Origin: Piper betle
Lineage: Eukaryota > Streptophyta > Magnoliopsida > Piperales > Piperaceae
Direction of reading: 5' to 3'
Length of the DNA: 64,000 nucleotides
Assembly: GCA_033002965.1 (NCBI GenBank)
Contig: JAURVB010000761.1
Location: 5,001 to 69,000 of the forward strand
Shown here: positions 48,161 to 61,344 of the stretch, in pieces
Position numbering within the stretch: the first letter of the stretch is position 1
Layout: each line of letters starts with the position of its first letter
Made by a program: the position numbers and the translations under genes
The notes under the pieces: generated by a model
What the model was told of the DNA's origin: nothing
Databases searched by the model: none
The model's input: only the letters and a program-made list of their open reading frames with translations

Positions 48161-48628
48161 CTTAAGGTGTGAAATGACGGTTATGGCCTCGTCATGGGAT
48201 CTTTGTGTGAAATTACGGTTTTGGGTTTTCCGGACCTAGGCACGTGAAGTCAACAGGGGCAGTTAAAACCCGCACTCGGGATATAAATGACTCGTCAGGG
48301 TATTTTCGTAAATTCGATGTGAGATGATTGTGTTTTTTAAAACATATATTAATAAGTATGGTCTTTGCTCATGGATTATTATTTTTTATTTACGCCAAGG
48401 AGTATTATTAACAAAGTTTAGGACTCTAGATTGCTTAAAAACAACTAATAAAAAAAAAACCCTATATTTTGGAAAAATAAAATAAAAAATAAATTATGGA
48501 AATTTCTTTACATTTTTTTGTTGCCGGGGATCTTGCATGCCAACCTAATAAAAAATCCTAGTTAAATTAGGGCTCAACATAATTATTAATTTATATTGGT
48601 CAATTTTTTAGCCATGATGTAATTAATG

Positions 48629-48667
<39 letters not shown>

Positions 48668-50099
48668 ATCCTCTTTGGTACGGAAAATACACGAGAAATT
48701 TTTCTTCCAAATTACACGAATAATGATCATGGCACATTTTTATTTTTTCATCTATATAAAAGGTTATTAAAAAAACTATACCAAAAAATAAAAAATGATC
48801 ATACATGTTATTTTGCTAATTTTCCATTTACATTGTAAACTCAACAAACAATTTCAGGAAAATGACGTTGATAATCGAATTCATGCAAAATAATTAATGA
48901 TTTTATTTAGGTACACAATAATAGTATTATTTTTGTATGGATGGTATTTTTCGACTTGACCCTATGTATTTCCTCTTGGAAAACGTACATTTTATAGTCG
49001 TGAGATCGTCCATAATAAATATATTAATTGGACAGAGTTGGTCATATTGATTCAACTTTCCAATTTTGGAATTTTTGTCAAAAACAAGTCCAAAAATGTT
49101 TGAACTAATTTGCATAATCCTTTTTTGGTCTATAATAATGAATCACTACCAAAGGGTGTTTGGTCCAATTCATTTGCACGTTTCCTTACCTCGACTTGCT
49201 ACATTTTTGTAATTATATTAATATAGCGTGGTGAAGGGACTCGTCGATTTTGAAATTGGATTACGATTTGTGACCCCACTAATTTAATCTTTATCGTTTT
49301 CGTGTTACCTTTTGCTCCATGTCACATTGACACCCATTATTGATATTTAAAGACCACTTATGAATGCTGAAGTGTATTATGCTAAACATAATTGATCACT
49401 AATAAAGTTTACATCATCTAGTGTCATTGTGTAAGGTTAATCGAGGATATAACATTTATAAATTATTAAAATAATATGGTTAATTGGGGATTATATAATA
49501 CATAGTAATAAATGAAAATTGAGAGAACCCAAAAAATATATATTTCACATGTACATATAAAGGGGGAATGGAGCTCGTGTGTATATGGATTTAATAGGTA
49601 CCCATAATCTCATCGGTAAATAAACATAATGAGAATAATTAGTATCAGCCACAACTAATATTTCTATGTAAGTTGACTTTAATATTGGTCGTTGAAATAC
49701 ATCAAAAAAATTATTTTCAAATGATTTAATGGGTGGTTAGATTTGAAAGATATTGATATTGATATATAAGTAGGCCTCTTATATAATTCTCGTCGTTTCT
49801 AATTATTTTTTTATAGTTTAAAATATGTACTTTCTTCCTTGTATCTCAAAAGTTTCTTCTCTTAAACCCTAATTTTGTCTTCGAGTTTTAATGTTTTCCA
49901 TTCAACCCTTCCTATTTCTTCCATTCAATCCCAATGTCACCGTGGAAATTTGGGCCAAATGGCTCCCGAAGGATTTAATCCATTGATCATGCAATTTAAT
50001 TGGAAAAATATTAAATATGTTACCTATGCAACATATTAACAAATATTTAACATATACTAAATTTAAGGCAACAATGCAAAGTACATCACTTTGGTCCAT
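48161..50099. other. AT-rich intergenic region
   Basis: This is the promoter side of the TauE/SafE gene followed by AT-rich DNA with a TA microsatellite at about 48631-48667. The YIYIY open frames over it are translations of the microsatellite. No gene, tRNA or transposon terminus was recognised. Confidence 0.6.
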
Positions 50100-52954
50100 A
50101 CATAAGTCCAATGTTTCACCATTTGTGTTGTAAAGCTCAGTCCAATTTTACGCCCAATTTTCTTGATTTTCTGCTTGGCTCGATCTGGGTAGAACGCAAT
50201 GGCTCTGGTTCAATCGGCCCGGTGCTAGTGCAAACTTTTGTGTTGTGTTCTGGGCTTGTGCATTTGTGTTTTGTTCTGATCGGCCCCAATTACCAAGCTT
50301 CTAGGTGTATTTTTTGGTTGTCTAGTTTAGCGTAATGTTGCTTGTTTGTTGCATTAATGTTGTGTCACATACATTCAAACATACCTTTTAGCCCTAGTTG
50401 TGTTTTAAAAACCATCCCGCGCTCGCCTTTTCTCTCTTTCCTTCCCTTTTCATTTTCTCTCTTTTTCCCTTGTTGCAGCGTTGTGCCAAGTGCAAGAGCA
50501 CCCTCCCTTGGTGTCCGTGAACGCAACACACATGCATCCTGTGCGAGGTGCAAAGGGCGCCTTTAGACTGCCTTTGTGTCCAATGCAGGGAGGGGTTTTC
50601 TAAATCCCAAGCCACCGCCTGTGTTTTTCCCTCCTCCCCTCTTTGACCGCCTCAATGCTGCCACCGCTGCCTTTCTTGGTCGCTGTCAGCCGTCCCCGCC
50701 TCCTGCTTAGCCTCCTTTCCTCATCTTTTCCCTCTTTTCCTCCTCTTCTTCCGCTCCTTGTTGATGTACACCATCTCTTTTTTCCATTTCTCTTCTTTTT
50801 GACATGATCATAATTGCTTGCATATAGAATCTCTGATTAGACACATAAATAGCTAGATCATCATCTCACATCTAGATCTATTAGTTTTTTTGTTGATTTC
50901 ATGATAGAAATGTGATTTTTATTATTTTTAGTTGTTGCTTTGTGAAGAAGTGTAATAAAATATGCATGTTGGCCTAAATCGTGAAATCCATGGCCTCATA
51001 TACTTAATAATAGTTGATACTATAAAAAAATTAAAACTTTGTAAATTTGAACCACGTGCGAGGTGCATTGATTTATGTGCCAAATTGGTAAATCAACAAA
51101 ATAATTAAAATAATAATAATTTAAACACACGTTTGGTTATAAAATTGATTGTGGGATGGAATCTTAAGCTATATAAGAATTTCACTTAATTATCTTAATT
51201 AATTGTACATTATCATATTATTTTAATTAATAAATTAATTCGTAATGAATGGGTACGGGCGTGATATCTTAAGCAGCTCTATTGGAGCTCGCCGGATCTT
51301 TAAGGTTACTTCGAAGTCGGTATGACAGAATTATTACAAGGTTAAGTTAAATACATTAACCGACAATTTACGTTACTATTCATAATTTAATCGAGATTTG
51401 GGTTAATGTGTTAGACATCTCATGTAAATTGCTCTGGTTCTCCAGGATTCTCGATATCTTAAGTTAGAATTTTAGTGTGTGGGTTCACTCCTAAAATATA
51501 TTTCATAAAATATCAAAATCTCTCTTCGGCATCCTTATTTGATTTATCATAAACTCCTCCAGTTTTGGGCGTGCTCAGCATGTAATTGTGGTTTTGATGA
51601 GATGTGTGGAGTATTCAATTTTCTTTCTTGCATATCATACCATTCGTTACATCATGACTATTGCATATCATTGCACAAACATCCATGCATTAAGTGGTGA
51701 TTTATATTTACTAAGTCGTGCATAGTCGAGTTTTCCATGGTAGGACAATGAGTTTTTCTCAGGTCCATTAAGACTCTCTTTTTACTTGGTCTACTGCTTG
51801 GCTCATACATTTTGTTTTCACATCGTAGGAAGCAGCTAATGGTGTTTTATTAGTTCCCACTATCTACGGGTCATCTTATCGATTTTTTGGGTTAATAAAA
51901 CTTCAAGATTGAGATCCCTTGATGAGTTTTTGAAAACACGAGATTCAACTCAAAAGTCACAATTTAGCACTATTTGAATTAACCCTACCCAGATCTTATA
52001 CTTAGTATAAGTTTTTGAATTTTTTGTGCACGCATAGTGGATAGGAGCATGATGCTAACCAAAGGGCCCAGTCAATATCCACTCATGGTTCTCGGTTAAT
52101 GGTTAATTGTGTGATCAATATAGTCAGTATAGTACCTACTAACAGTTTTTTCCAGTATTTCACCATGTACATGCTCTTTGTCGAGTATATTAACATCATG
52201 TCATGTCTCAGTTGAGATCAGTTAAGCCTGTTGGTCACGAATATGCTGTCGTTAACTAGATTCTGGTTCATGAGTACTATTGACACATTACCGTTCAGTA
52301 TTTGGGTTCGTGTACATGGATATCTCTGTGATTATAATTAGATTGTCAATCATATTGTGATTTAGATTATGTGTGTGTGGAGCAATTTCTTATTTCATTT
52401 CAGTTTTTTCATGGATAATTATTTTATCCATTTGCTTGTCTTGCTGACTTCTCTATTAGGCATTTTGAACTTAGTGACACACGTTGTTGACTCATTTTCT
52501 TTTATTTATGTAAGTGCGTTGTCATGGCTTTGGCCGGCCTAGGTGTACGGATCAGGAGGAAGCTTGCTAGGCTTCTTGTTGTTTATGTGCCATGTTTTAT
52601 TTTGATTTTGAGTAAATGCCTCCCTCCATGTTTTGTGAAATGTTATTGGTTGTCATGTGATGTGAAATGTGGGACCTTGGGCCATTTTGAAATGCAAGCC
52701 AATTTTCTATGTTTACGTTGTTGTTTATTCTTAATTGTATCTTTTTGCTTTTAGAAGAAACACTCTGGTGCACACAAGTCTTATAACTTATTTTATGCAG
52801 GAATTCTCCCAACCCCAGAGTCTTGACACTGAAGGTTAAATAAATTCCAGGTACGTTAAACCATGTTACATGTGTAGGTAGGTACCTAGAGCGAAAAAGA
52901 AACATGGGTTGGAGGAGCTTCTAGGCTTTGTTTTGCATGTGGAAGGGCCCATGT
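50100..52954 (+). mobile_element. Degenerate LTR-like copy (LTR G)
   Basis: The 51680-52560 part is clearly related to the LTR superfamily: GTTTTATTAGTTCCCACT near 51845 (compare GTTTTATTGGATCCCACT in LTR A), GAGATCCCTTGATGAG near 51909, GTGACACACGTTGTTGAC near 52472 and GGCCGGCCTAGGTGTACGG near 52532. Upstream, a CT-rich leader (50420-50480) and a GC-richer patch (50480-50720) occupy the position of the leader/GC block of the other copies. Both ends are unresolved. The small frames at 50111-50566 and 52524-52754 look non-coding. Confidence 0.5.
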
Positions 52955-53307
52955 TGTAAAACCCGTGACTCGAGTCAGGGTTTTACGTTACCGAACTAGT
53001 CGGTTCGACCGTTGGTTCGAGTCGAGTCAGTTTCATGAACCGCGTGTTGAGTCAAGACCAGCCTTGAGTTATGAACGATGAGAGTCAGGTGTACCTGAAT
53101 ATATGATGATAACGTCGAGAAGATGGTAAGAAATGAGTCATCAGAATATATGAAAGTATGCAGTATTTTTTTCTTTTTATATGTTTGATCGGAGAAATAG
53201 TTTTAGGCCGAATAATGCGTTAGGACACGTTGGATTATATTCAGGTGGGTTATTAGTTATAGAGCATGCCATTTGGATGATGTTGTGGTTGTTTTATTTT
53301 ATGATAG
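52955..53307 (+). mobile_element. 5' fragment of an LTR A-type repeat (LTR F)
   Basis: Starts TGTAAAACCCGTGACTCGAG and matches the first about 350 bases of 19623 and 55619 (GAACTAGTCGGTTCGACCG, ATATGATGATAACGTC, TTTTAGGCCG). Homology stops at about 53307, where inverted LTR E sequence begins. It is a truncated copy. Confidence 0.75.
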
Positions 53308-55582
53308 GCAAAATGCTAGCAGTAAGTGTCATTGGTCTGAAAAATAATTAATACAAACTGACAAGTAGAAACTAACTTCCACAAGGAAGGAAAACCAATA
53401 TATATCTTCATGAGAACACTCAAATGGCATTTGCTGACGAGTCATCAAGCTCCAGACAAGATAGCATCCCAAACTGAACTAGTGTTGTGCTACTCTTGGC
53501 AAATGTCTCATTCAACAACATCATATAATTGGTTCCACTCTCGAGAAAAAATACATAACCTAAACTCTCACCAAACTTCGATATAAGACTTGGCCTAGAA
53601 TACAAAGATCGAGTACTCTCAGGCAGTCGCCTTCTGTACCCTTTGATACCATAAGTCTAAATACATATTGTATACAATAGTACTCATCTACTCCACGCCT
53701 CTTCGGGTGGAAAGAAGCTCAAGACGTAGAGATGCCAGAATCCCTAAAAAATAAAACAACTCTCTCACTGATCGAGAACCCCCTGTGATCTGCATATGTG
53801 CCCGCTCACGGTACATGCAAGGTCAAGTCCACTAATTCTCGATTCACTTAAAACTTGATGAAAACTATATATAAGGCTAGGAAAGAGATCACATAAGTAG
53901 GCCCAAAGCCAAGGATCTAAAACAACACGAGGGATTTCATCCTCGAAGGTTATTAATCACGAAAATAAAATACATCTAGATGGTCAGTGTTATGTGGGGT
54001 CATATAAAATAGCCATTTAACACATCCTACAATCTTAAAATCAAATCGCAATAGAGTAGAGCGATAAGCCTAAGAAGTGTCTTAATGAACCTAAGGTCCA
54101 TGCTCCAAGCATGATGATCCATCTACGGCGAGCTCAAACTCTAAAGCTACATCGAAACTCATTGTTAAAAAAAGACTAACAAATAACAACTCTATATGAC
54201 GCATAATCGTGGTGTGTACTCACAACAACTCAAACAATAAGCAACACTAAATGAATCAATAAATAAACGCACAGCACACAAATCAAGGCATATGCAAACA
54301 ATAAATAATAAAATAAGTCAAATAAATAAAAAGTGGTAAATAAAAATAAAACAATAACTGTGTGAGTAAACATCGAAATAATAATAAATAACAAACTGAA
54401 CATGTATGACGATAAATAGGTGAATAAATAAAGAATAATAATTAAATAAGCAAATGATTAATAATTACTTAAACAAACTCATTTATCAATAAATGAATAA
54501 TAAATAAATAAATAAACAATACACTAATCAATAAATATTAATATAAATAATACTACATAAGTTTAACTAAATGTAAATAAATAATAATGCACGCAAAAAT
54601 AATAAATCTATTAAATAAATCACTAAATAAATAATTAAATAAATAAATAAATGAAAATATCTAGTCATGAGAAATAATATGATAAATAATAATTACGTGA
54701 GTATGCAATTAAACACAGATAAACAAATAGTATATGTGTGAGCAAGTTAAAAAAATAAATAAAAATAGTCATGAATAGAATAATATTAATAAGAAAATGC
54801 ATCATTAATAATAATAAATAAATAATCATATAAGCATGCATCATGTATGGCAAATATAAAAATAACAAGAAATAAATAAATAAATAAAAATATTTGTAAC
54901 ATCAAAATATATGAAATAATGTGAATATATACCTAAACTAATATAAGGAGTCTTGAAATACCAGAAACAGTTAAAAAATGAACAAAAATGGGCCAAAAAC
55001 TTGCAAGCGAGTCAACTGGGCTAAGTCATTTTGAGTTGGGCTTGCTGGGTTGGGTTGGATTGATTCGGTAGATACGGGAATGGACAGGCGGACATAGGCA
55101 GCAAAACAGGTGAAAGGTCAATGCGGACGCAAATACGAGGCAAACTGGCATGGCATGAGCCGGCAGTGCCTGTCTCCAAAAAATGGCAACGACGGCTAGG
55201 CTAGGGTCAGCACCTGTAGAGATTGACAAAGGAGGTGACAGGGAAGATGATCGTGGTAGTGGTTGATAAGGTACAATTGCCATTTGGCAAGAAAATGGTC
55301 GAAAAGTGGGGGCATCACAATCGGGAGTGAGGAGGTCGTTGGCGGCAAATGCAGTGACGACGGTCGGCATGGTTGGGTCCAATCATTTGGTCATTGAATG
55401 AGGAAGTTACCTAGGTGGTCCGATGGTCAGAGGGTGATTAGAGTCTTGCTAGCCTTATTGCTAAGGTAAAATCTTCAAAATAGTGGGAAAGGGGGATGCT
55501 AGGACTAACTGTGTACGACCTAGATCTTGCCACGTGGCATGATCGGATCTTTTTACAAATTGTGGGCCTAGCAGGTCCACCT

Positions 55583-55585
<3 letters not shown>

Positions 55586-55617
<32 letters not shown>
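55586..55617. repeat. (TA)16 microsatellite at the insertion site of the solo LTR
   Basis: Pure TA dinucleotides directly abut the TG start of the solo LTR at 55619. The collinear site in LTR C (13185-13218) is also a TA/CACA tract, so the microsatellite was there before the insertion. Confidence 0.9.
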
Positions 55618-55618
<1 letters not shown>

Positions 55619-57436
55619 TGTAAAACCCACGATTCGAGTCAGGGTTTTATATTCAGAACCGGTTGGTTCGACTATTATTTTTTGAGTCGAGTCAGTTTCA
55701 GAACACGTGTACTGAGCCGACACCGGTCATGTGTATGAGCTATGAGGGTCATGCGTACCCAAGTATATGATGATAACGTCATGAACACAGCAGAACAGAA
55801 TGAGTTATCAGAATATATGAGAGTATGCTAGTGATTTTTTTATTTTTATATATAGTGGATCGTAGAATTAGTTTTAGGCCGTTTACCGCATTAGGACATG
55901 TTACGGGCAGCTTGGGTGGGTTGTTAGTTCATAGAGCATATCATTACAATGTTTGGTGTTTGTTTGATTTTATGGGATTTTTCCCGATTTTTATGAATTT
56001 TTTTAGGATTTAATACGACCTAGTTATTATACTTGACTCAAGCTGGAGACAAGTCAAGTCTTATTTACGAAATTGCCACCCAGTTATTTTTCTCCCCTCC
56101 CGACATCTTCTTCCCAAACCCTTGCCTCGACGCCGCCCCCGTGCAGCGTCGTCGCCGCTGCTATCGACGCCGCCCGGCCGCCGATCGACGCTGCCTACCC
56201 CCTCCATGGCGTTGCCGTGCCGCCCCGACCAGTCCCGGCTGCTGCCAGGCCGTCGTGACGTTGGAATCGCCTCGCCTAGCGCCGCGGCTACATTTCGGTC
56301 GCGTAGCTAATTCCGTCGCCGACGACTGTTGCCGCCACGATCAGGTGGTCGCCTTAGCACCCTCGACCGCCCAGCGACGTTTCCCGACCGGCGCGGAGGC
56401 CATCGCCGCCCAGACCGGCCGGATTTCTTCACCCACCGCCGCCGCTCTGTTTTAGACATTTTCCGGCGAGCCGCCGCCTCCGCCGACCATGTCGACGCCG
56501 TAGATGCGTCGGGCTCGCCGAGCCGGTTCCAATGGTACCCAATATGACCCCTATCCAGCTAGTAGACGCCGCCGGCGATTGCCGCCGGAAAACCGCCGGA
56601 GAGGTGCCAGAAAACCATTGAAGCCGCCGGAAAACCGCCAAAACCTGCCGGAAAACCGGATTCGCTGAAATTCACCGAATCTTTCGCGGAGCTCATCTAG
56701 TCGAGCCCGATCGAGCTTCGGACGCCGAGGAGCGCCGAATTCGAGCTCCGAGATGCGCGACGGAACCCTAGCCGTCGCCGATTGCCGACGACGTGAGGTA
56801 TAATTACCTCCGATTTGATTATTTAAAATTGATGATGATTGTTAGCACAACATGCTAGGGTTGATTTATGATGTGATTGATAGTGCATGGAGGATAAGTG
56901 ATGAAGTGATAAGTTACATGATGTGATTGATAATGCATGGAGGTTAAGTGATCTAATGAAGTAAGTAAATTGAGCATGATAATCGTGTATGATGTAACTT
57001 AGGAAAAATACAATAAAATTGTCATGAATAGGATGAGTTAGAGTTATTTTCATATTTATGGTTATTTGACGGTTGATGATTTTGTGTTTAATTGTGTTGA
57101 GTTTGATGCATCATTTAGTTAGCGGGCGTTAGTATTTAGTTTTGATGTGTAGGTACAGAATAGAGCTCGCCGCCTAGGCACGATGACACGCTTGGAGCTT
57201 CTACCAGGTCCGTTTAGGACTCGTCTCTGTTTTACGCTCTTTTCTATTGTATGTTTATTTTATTATTTGCAGGACGGGTTAAGTGGCGTTTTATTGGATC
57301 CCACTTAACTCGGGCCATTTAACCGAACAGTTTTTCGGATTAATAATCCCTCGAGGATGAGATCCCTCGAGGATGATTTCGAAAACAAGATCCACCACAA
57401 GTTGCCTTTGGGCCTATTATATAAATCCCTACCCAG

Positions 57437-57491
<55 letters not shown>

Positions 57492-58594
57492 TTCGCGTTT
57501 TCAGTGAGACAAGAGATGGAGAAACCGACTACACGCACCATGAGCGGATGCCGTGACAATCAAAGCGGGCTCTGGATTAGTGCCAGCGGACTGTTCCATT
57601 CCCGAGGGATCCTGACAACTCCGCGTTTGAGTTCCTCACACCCGAAGAACGTGGAGGTTTACGGGTATTGTTTAGTACAGCGCATGTCCGGACTTGTGGT
57701 TCAAAGGGTACTAAAGGCGACTGCCTAAGAGTGCTCGGCCTTCGTGCTCAAGGCCAGGAGTAATATGGAGGTTCGGAGAGGGCTTAGGATAAAGTTTTAT
57801 GTGAAGTACTGAAAAAGAAGTGTCGTGAGAGGCACAGTACCAGATAGATCAGGATGCTACCGGGTCTGCAGCCCAGTGGCTCCTCAGTAGTGCCCTTCAG
57901 AGTGTTCACGTGGAGTATATGATGTTTTCTTTCATATGAGAGTTTGCTCTCATAGCCAGCTTGTTATAGTTATTTTATTTTCCGGACCAGTAACACTTGT
58001 TACTGACGTGTCTTTATACTATATGTAGGTAATAATCACGAGTTGGAGGAGCCAGCTTGGACGAAGGAGCATTGTTGTCCCTTGCACACATGTCAATCGA
58101 TTGAGTGGTTATATTTTGTTTATGATACTATTATATTGCGGATGTTGTGAAATGCTAAGACATGGTATGATATGATTGAATGTAATGAGATGATGATAAG
58201 ATATGATGATGTGACATGATTGAATGCTAAGACACGATGACAGATTGTGTGAATGAAGTTGTGTGATGTATAGATACATGTTTGCATATATGTTTATATA
58301 TAGTATTTTAACAGGGTGACCCTAATTGCACTTTTAGGGGAAATTCTTTCCGTTTTATTTTAGAATTTTCATCGATTTTGATCGTAATTGTGATGGTGTG
58401 TAATTTAGTTTACATGTCATCCATGTAGTATCATGTTAGGATTTTGTGCATTCATCCATGCATGACGAGTAATATCTTCATCTTAAGACACCGAGATTAG
58501 ATCCGCGCGAGTTAGGTTCGGGTTAGCCGACCTAACCGGGGCCTGTAACATGCCGGTTTGGTTCACGAACTTGGACCGGATTTGGGGTGTTACA
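55619..58594 (+). mobile_element. Solo LTR of the LTR A family inside LTR E
   Basis: 2.98 kb, starting TGTAAAACCCACGATTCGAG and ending TTTGGGGTGTTACA, closely similar throughout to 19623-22678. It has the GC-rich block (about 56090-56780), the GACGTGAGGTATAATTACC motif that closes it, the AAGTGGCGTTTTATTGGATC block near 57280, and an expanded TA tract at 57441-57488. The flanks are TATAC and TGCAC, an imperfect 5-bp match compatible with a TSD changed by two transitions. No internal region is present. GC-block reading frames (56033-56641) are compositional. Confidence 0.83.
57441..57488. repeat. (AT)24 microsatellite within the solo LTR
   Basis: It sits where other family members have only CCTATATATATAG (21490), CCTTATATATAG (26137) or CCTATATATAA (60708), so it is a copy-specific expansion of a conserved short TA motif. 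Confidence 0.92.
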
Positions 58595-59061
58595 TGCACA
58601 CACACACATACATATACTGAGATCAACATTGACAAAAGTTGAAATTGACTCGAAGCCTAATGAAGACTCTACAAATGAAAATCGAGGCAAAAAAGTTAAA
58701 TGATCCTCAAAACCCTAAATTCAATTACGTGAAAATCTGAGACTCAATCAAAATTGGGCCCATATGGGCAATCAAGTAATCTAAAACCCCTAAGATACAT
58801 GCAAAAGAGATACCCTGAAAAAACCCAAATGGGTACTAAACGTTGCAACAGTCTAGCTAAAACCCAGAGCTAACACAAACAAGAACCCATATACCTCGAG
58901 TATACGCCATCATCTAAATATCGAGATACCTAGCCTTTGTAACAGGCTCATACGGCCATTTGGGCCATAGTCATAGTCTAAAAGCTGAACTGAATCAAAA
59001 CTGGCCCAAATTGGTAAGGCAAGAGGCGGGTGAAACCCTAACCCAAAACTGAGGTTTTACA

Positions 59062-59330
59062 TATTGGGTTGCGATCTGAACAAGGTGGGACACCTCCTGA
59101 ATGCTTTGTGAGTGAAATGTAAAATTCTTGGAAACCAAGTTGTTACATGCGCAATCAAATTGAAACACTTATGGAAACCAAGTTTTTACATAAAAGAATA
59201 TATTTTTTGGTATATTAGAAATGGTTTATATGGATCCGTTGCATTCTTTCTATTTATGAATTTTTGTTTTTTTTTATTTTTATTTCACATCAACCAAACA
59301 AACCTTTATATCCTTAGGTTATCTATATAT
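59062..59330. other. Unassigned sequence between LTR E and the next solo LTR
   Basis: AT-rich. It contains two related short phrases, TTGGAAACCAAGTTGTTACAT (59129 region) and TGGAAACCAAGTTTTTACAT (59171 region). No gene was recognised. Confidence 0.5.
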
Positions 59331-59335
59331 TGTAT

Positions 59336-61161
59336 TGTAAAACTTGTGACCCGAGTCAAGGTTTTATAATTAGAACCAGTCAGTTCGACTGTTATTTTCA
59401 TTCGAGTTGAGTCAATTTCAAGACATGCGTACTTAATCGAGGTCAATCATATGTTATAAACTATGAGGGTCATGTGCACCCATATATATGATGATAATGT
59501 TAGTAAGACAGTAGCAGAATGAGTTATTAGAATATATGAGAATATGGCCAAATTTTATTTATTTATTTTAGTATTAGGCCGTAAAATTATTTTTAGGCCG
59601 AATAACATATTATAACAAATTACTGAGTAGTTTGGGTGGGTTATTAGTTATAGAGCATGTAATTGTAATGTATGATGTGTATTATATTTTATAAGATTTT
59701 CCCTTATTTTTTGGATTTTTGTTTTAGGATTTATTATGAGTTAGTTATTATTTATGACTCGAGTTGGAGTCAGGTCAAGTCTTATTCACGAAACTACCAC
59801 CGAGCTCAACCCAACCTTTTCTCCCCCTAACCCCAATGCCGCCCCTATCATTGTCTCCACAGCACTACTGCCAATCGGCGTCGCTGAGCCCCGCCGTGTC
59901 GTCTTTGTGCGGCCTTGAGCACCCATGTCAGCCTCCCAGTCTCCACGAAGCATAAGATCTACACTCTAGCGTCGCCCATCCTAATGTCGTTCCATTACCG
60001 TGCATGCCACTTTGCCACTGTCGTGCCGCCGACACCACCCCCTTTGACCTCTGACCATTTTCCCTATACCCAGCGCCGCCGCCAAGGCCCGATCGGACAA
60101 GCCGACCAACCCCAGCCGACTCGTCGTTGCCACTGCTGTCCTCATCGCCACGACCATTGGGTTGAGCTCGCTAAGCCGGTGCTGACCCATAGCCCTAATT
60201 GCCTGGCCGAAAAGTTGCCGAAAAGCAGTAAAAAATTGCCAAAAAATAGCCAAAAACCACAAAAAACTGGATTAGCTGAAATTAGCTAGATCTTCTACCA
60301 AATTAATCCAGTCGAACCCAATTGAACTTTGAATGCCGCCAGGTGCTGAATTCAAGTCTCGAGCCACGCTACAAAACCCTAGTCATGTCCGATTGCAAAT
60401 GACGTGAGTTTGATGTGTAGGTACGGAGTAGGAGCTCGCCGCCTAGGCACGTGGACATGATTGGAACTTTTACTAGGTCCGTGCAAGACTCGTTCCCCAT
60501 TTTACATTCTATTCCCTTGTATGTTTGTTTTATTACTTGCAAGATAGGTTAAGTAGTATTTTATTGGATCCCACTTAACCCTGACCATTTAATTAATTTA
60601 TTTTTCGGATTAATAACCCTCGAAAATGAAATCCTTCGAGTTTGATTTCGAAAATAAGATCCACCACAATTTACCTTCGGGCATAATATATAAATCCCTT
60701 TCCACACCTATATATAATTTTATCATGTTTCAGTGTGACGAGAGATGAGAAAATCGACTCGCATATACCATGAGCGGGTGTGCATGCTAGTGAAAGCGGG
60801 CTTTGGATTAGTCAGAGGGTTGCTCCAATCCAGACGGATCCTGACAACTCCCGTTTTGAGTTCCTCATACCCAAAAAAATGTGGAGGTTTGCGGGTACTG
60901 TTTAGTACAATGCACGTCTGGATTTGTAGTTAAGAGGGTACTAAAGGTGACTACTTGAGAGTACTAAGCTTTCGTGCTCAAGGCTCGAAAATTTACGGCG
61001 AAAAAGAGAAGGCTTAAGATATACTAATAGTCCCAAGGGATAAGAAAAATGAAAAAATGCCAGGAGTAGATCTACTTGGCTTAGGTTTAGGTTAGCCGAC
61101 TTAATCAAGGCTCATGACATTCCAATTTGGTTCGCCAATAAGCCGGACTCAGGGTGTCACA
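59336..61161 (+). mobile_element. Solo LTR with perfect 5-bp TSD (TGTAT)
   Basis: 1.83 kb, starting TGTAAAACTTGTGACCCGAG and ending CAGGGTGTCACA. TGTAT stands on both sides (59331-59335 and 61162-61166). It is a diverged relative of LTR A, missing roughly 1.2 kb of it. It keeps the start, a shorter GC-rich block (about 59805-60390), TTTGATGTGTAGGTACGGAG (60409), TTTTATTGGATCCCACTTAA (60559), CCTATATATAA (60708) and the GGTTAGCCGACTTAATC end motif. Open frames at 59764-60289 fall in the GC block. Confidence 0.87.
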
Positions 61162-61344
61162 TGTATACGCGGGTAGGTTATAAATTTGGACTCTTCTAAT
61201 TAGGGTATGCATTATTATATATTAATGTGATTATTATAGCACTTGTCACATTCATAAAGTAAAAGGTTGGGCTTTGAAGCCAGCTAATCAAGAGCATTAT
61301 TCCACTACACACATCATCACATGGGCTACATCAATAAATTGGCT

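Larger units (their letters stand above)
53308..59061 (-). mobile_element. Inverted LTR (LTR E), same superfamily, interrupted by a younger solo LTR
   Basis: Read on the minus strand it starts TGTAAAACCTC (59061-59051) and follows the landmark order of LTR C: the TCTCTTTTGCATGTAT block (58813), CAACTTTTGTCAA (58643), TA/CACA microsatellite, GGTCC block (55584), the long AT-rich TTTATTTATT stretch (54900-54240), GCTTGGAGCATGGACCTTAG (near 54100), TTAATAACCTTCGAGGATGA (near 53955) and CCTTGTGGAAGT (near 53385). It ends abruptly at 53308 without the GTGTTACA end, so its 3' end is lost. The solo LTR 55619-58594 is inserted at its TA/CACA microsatellite. Confidence 0.7.

Noticed and set aside
48600..48838. 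Frames with YIYIYIY runs (also at 55496, 57305 and 57357)
   Set aside because: They are translations of TA microsatellites.
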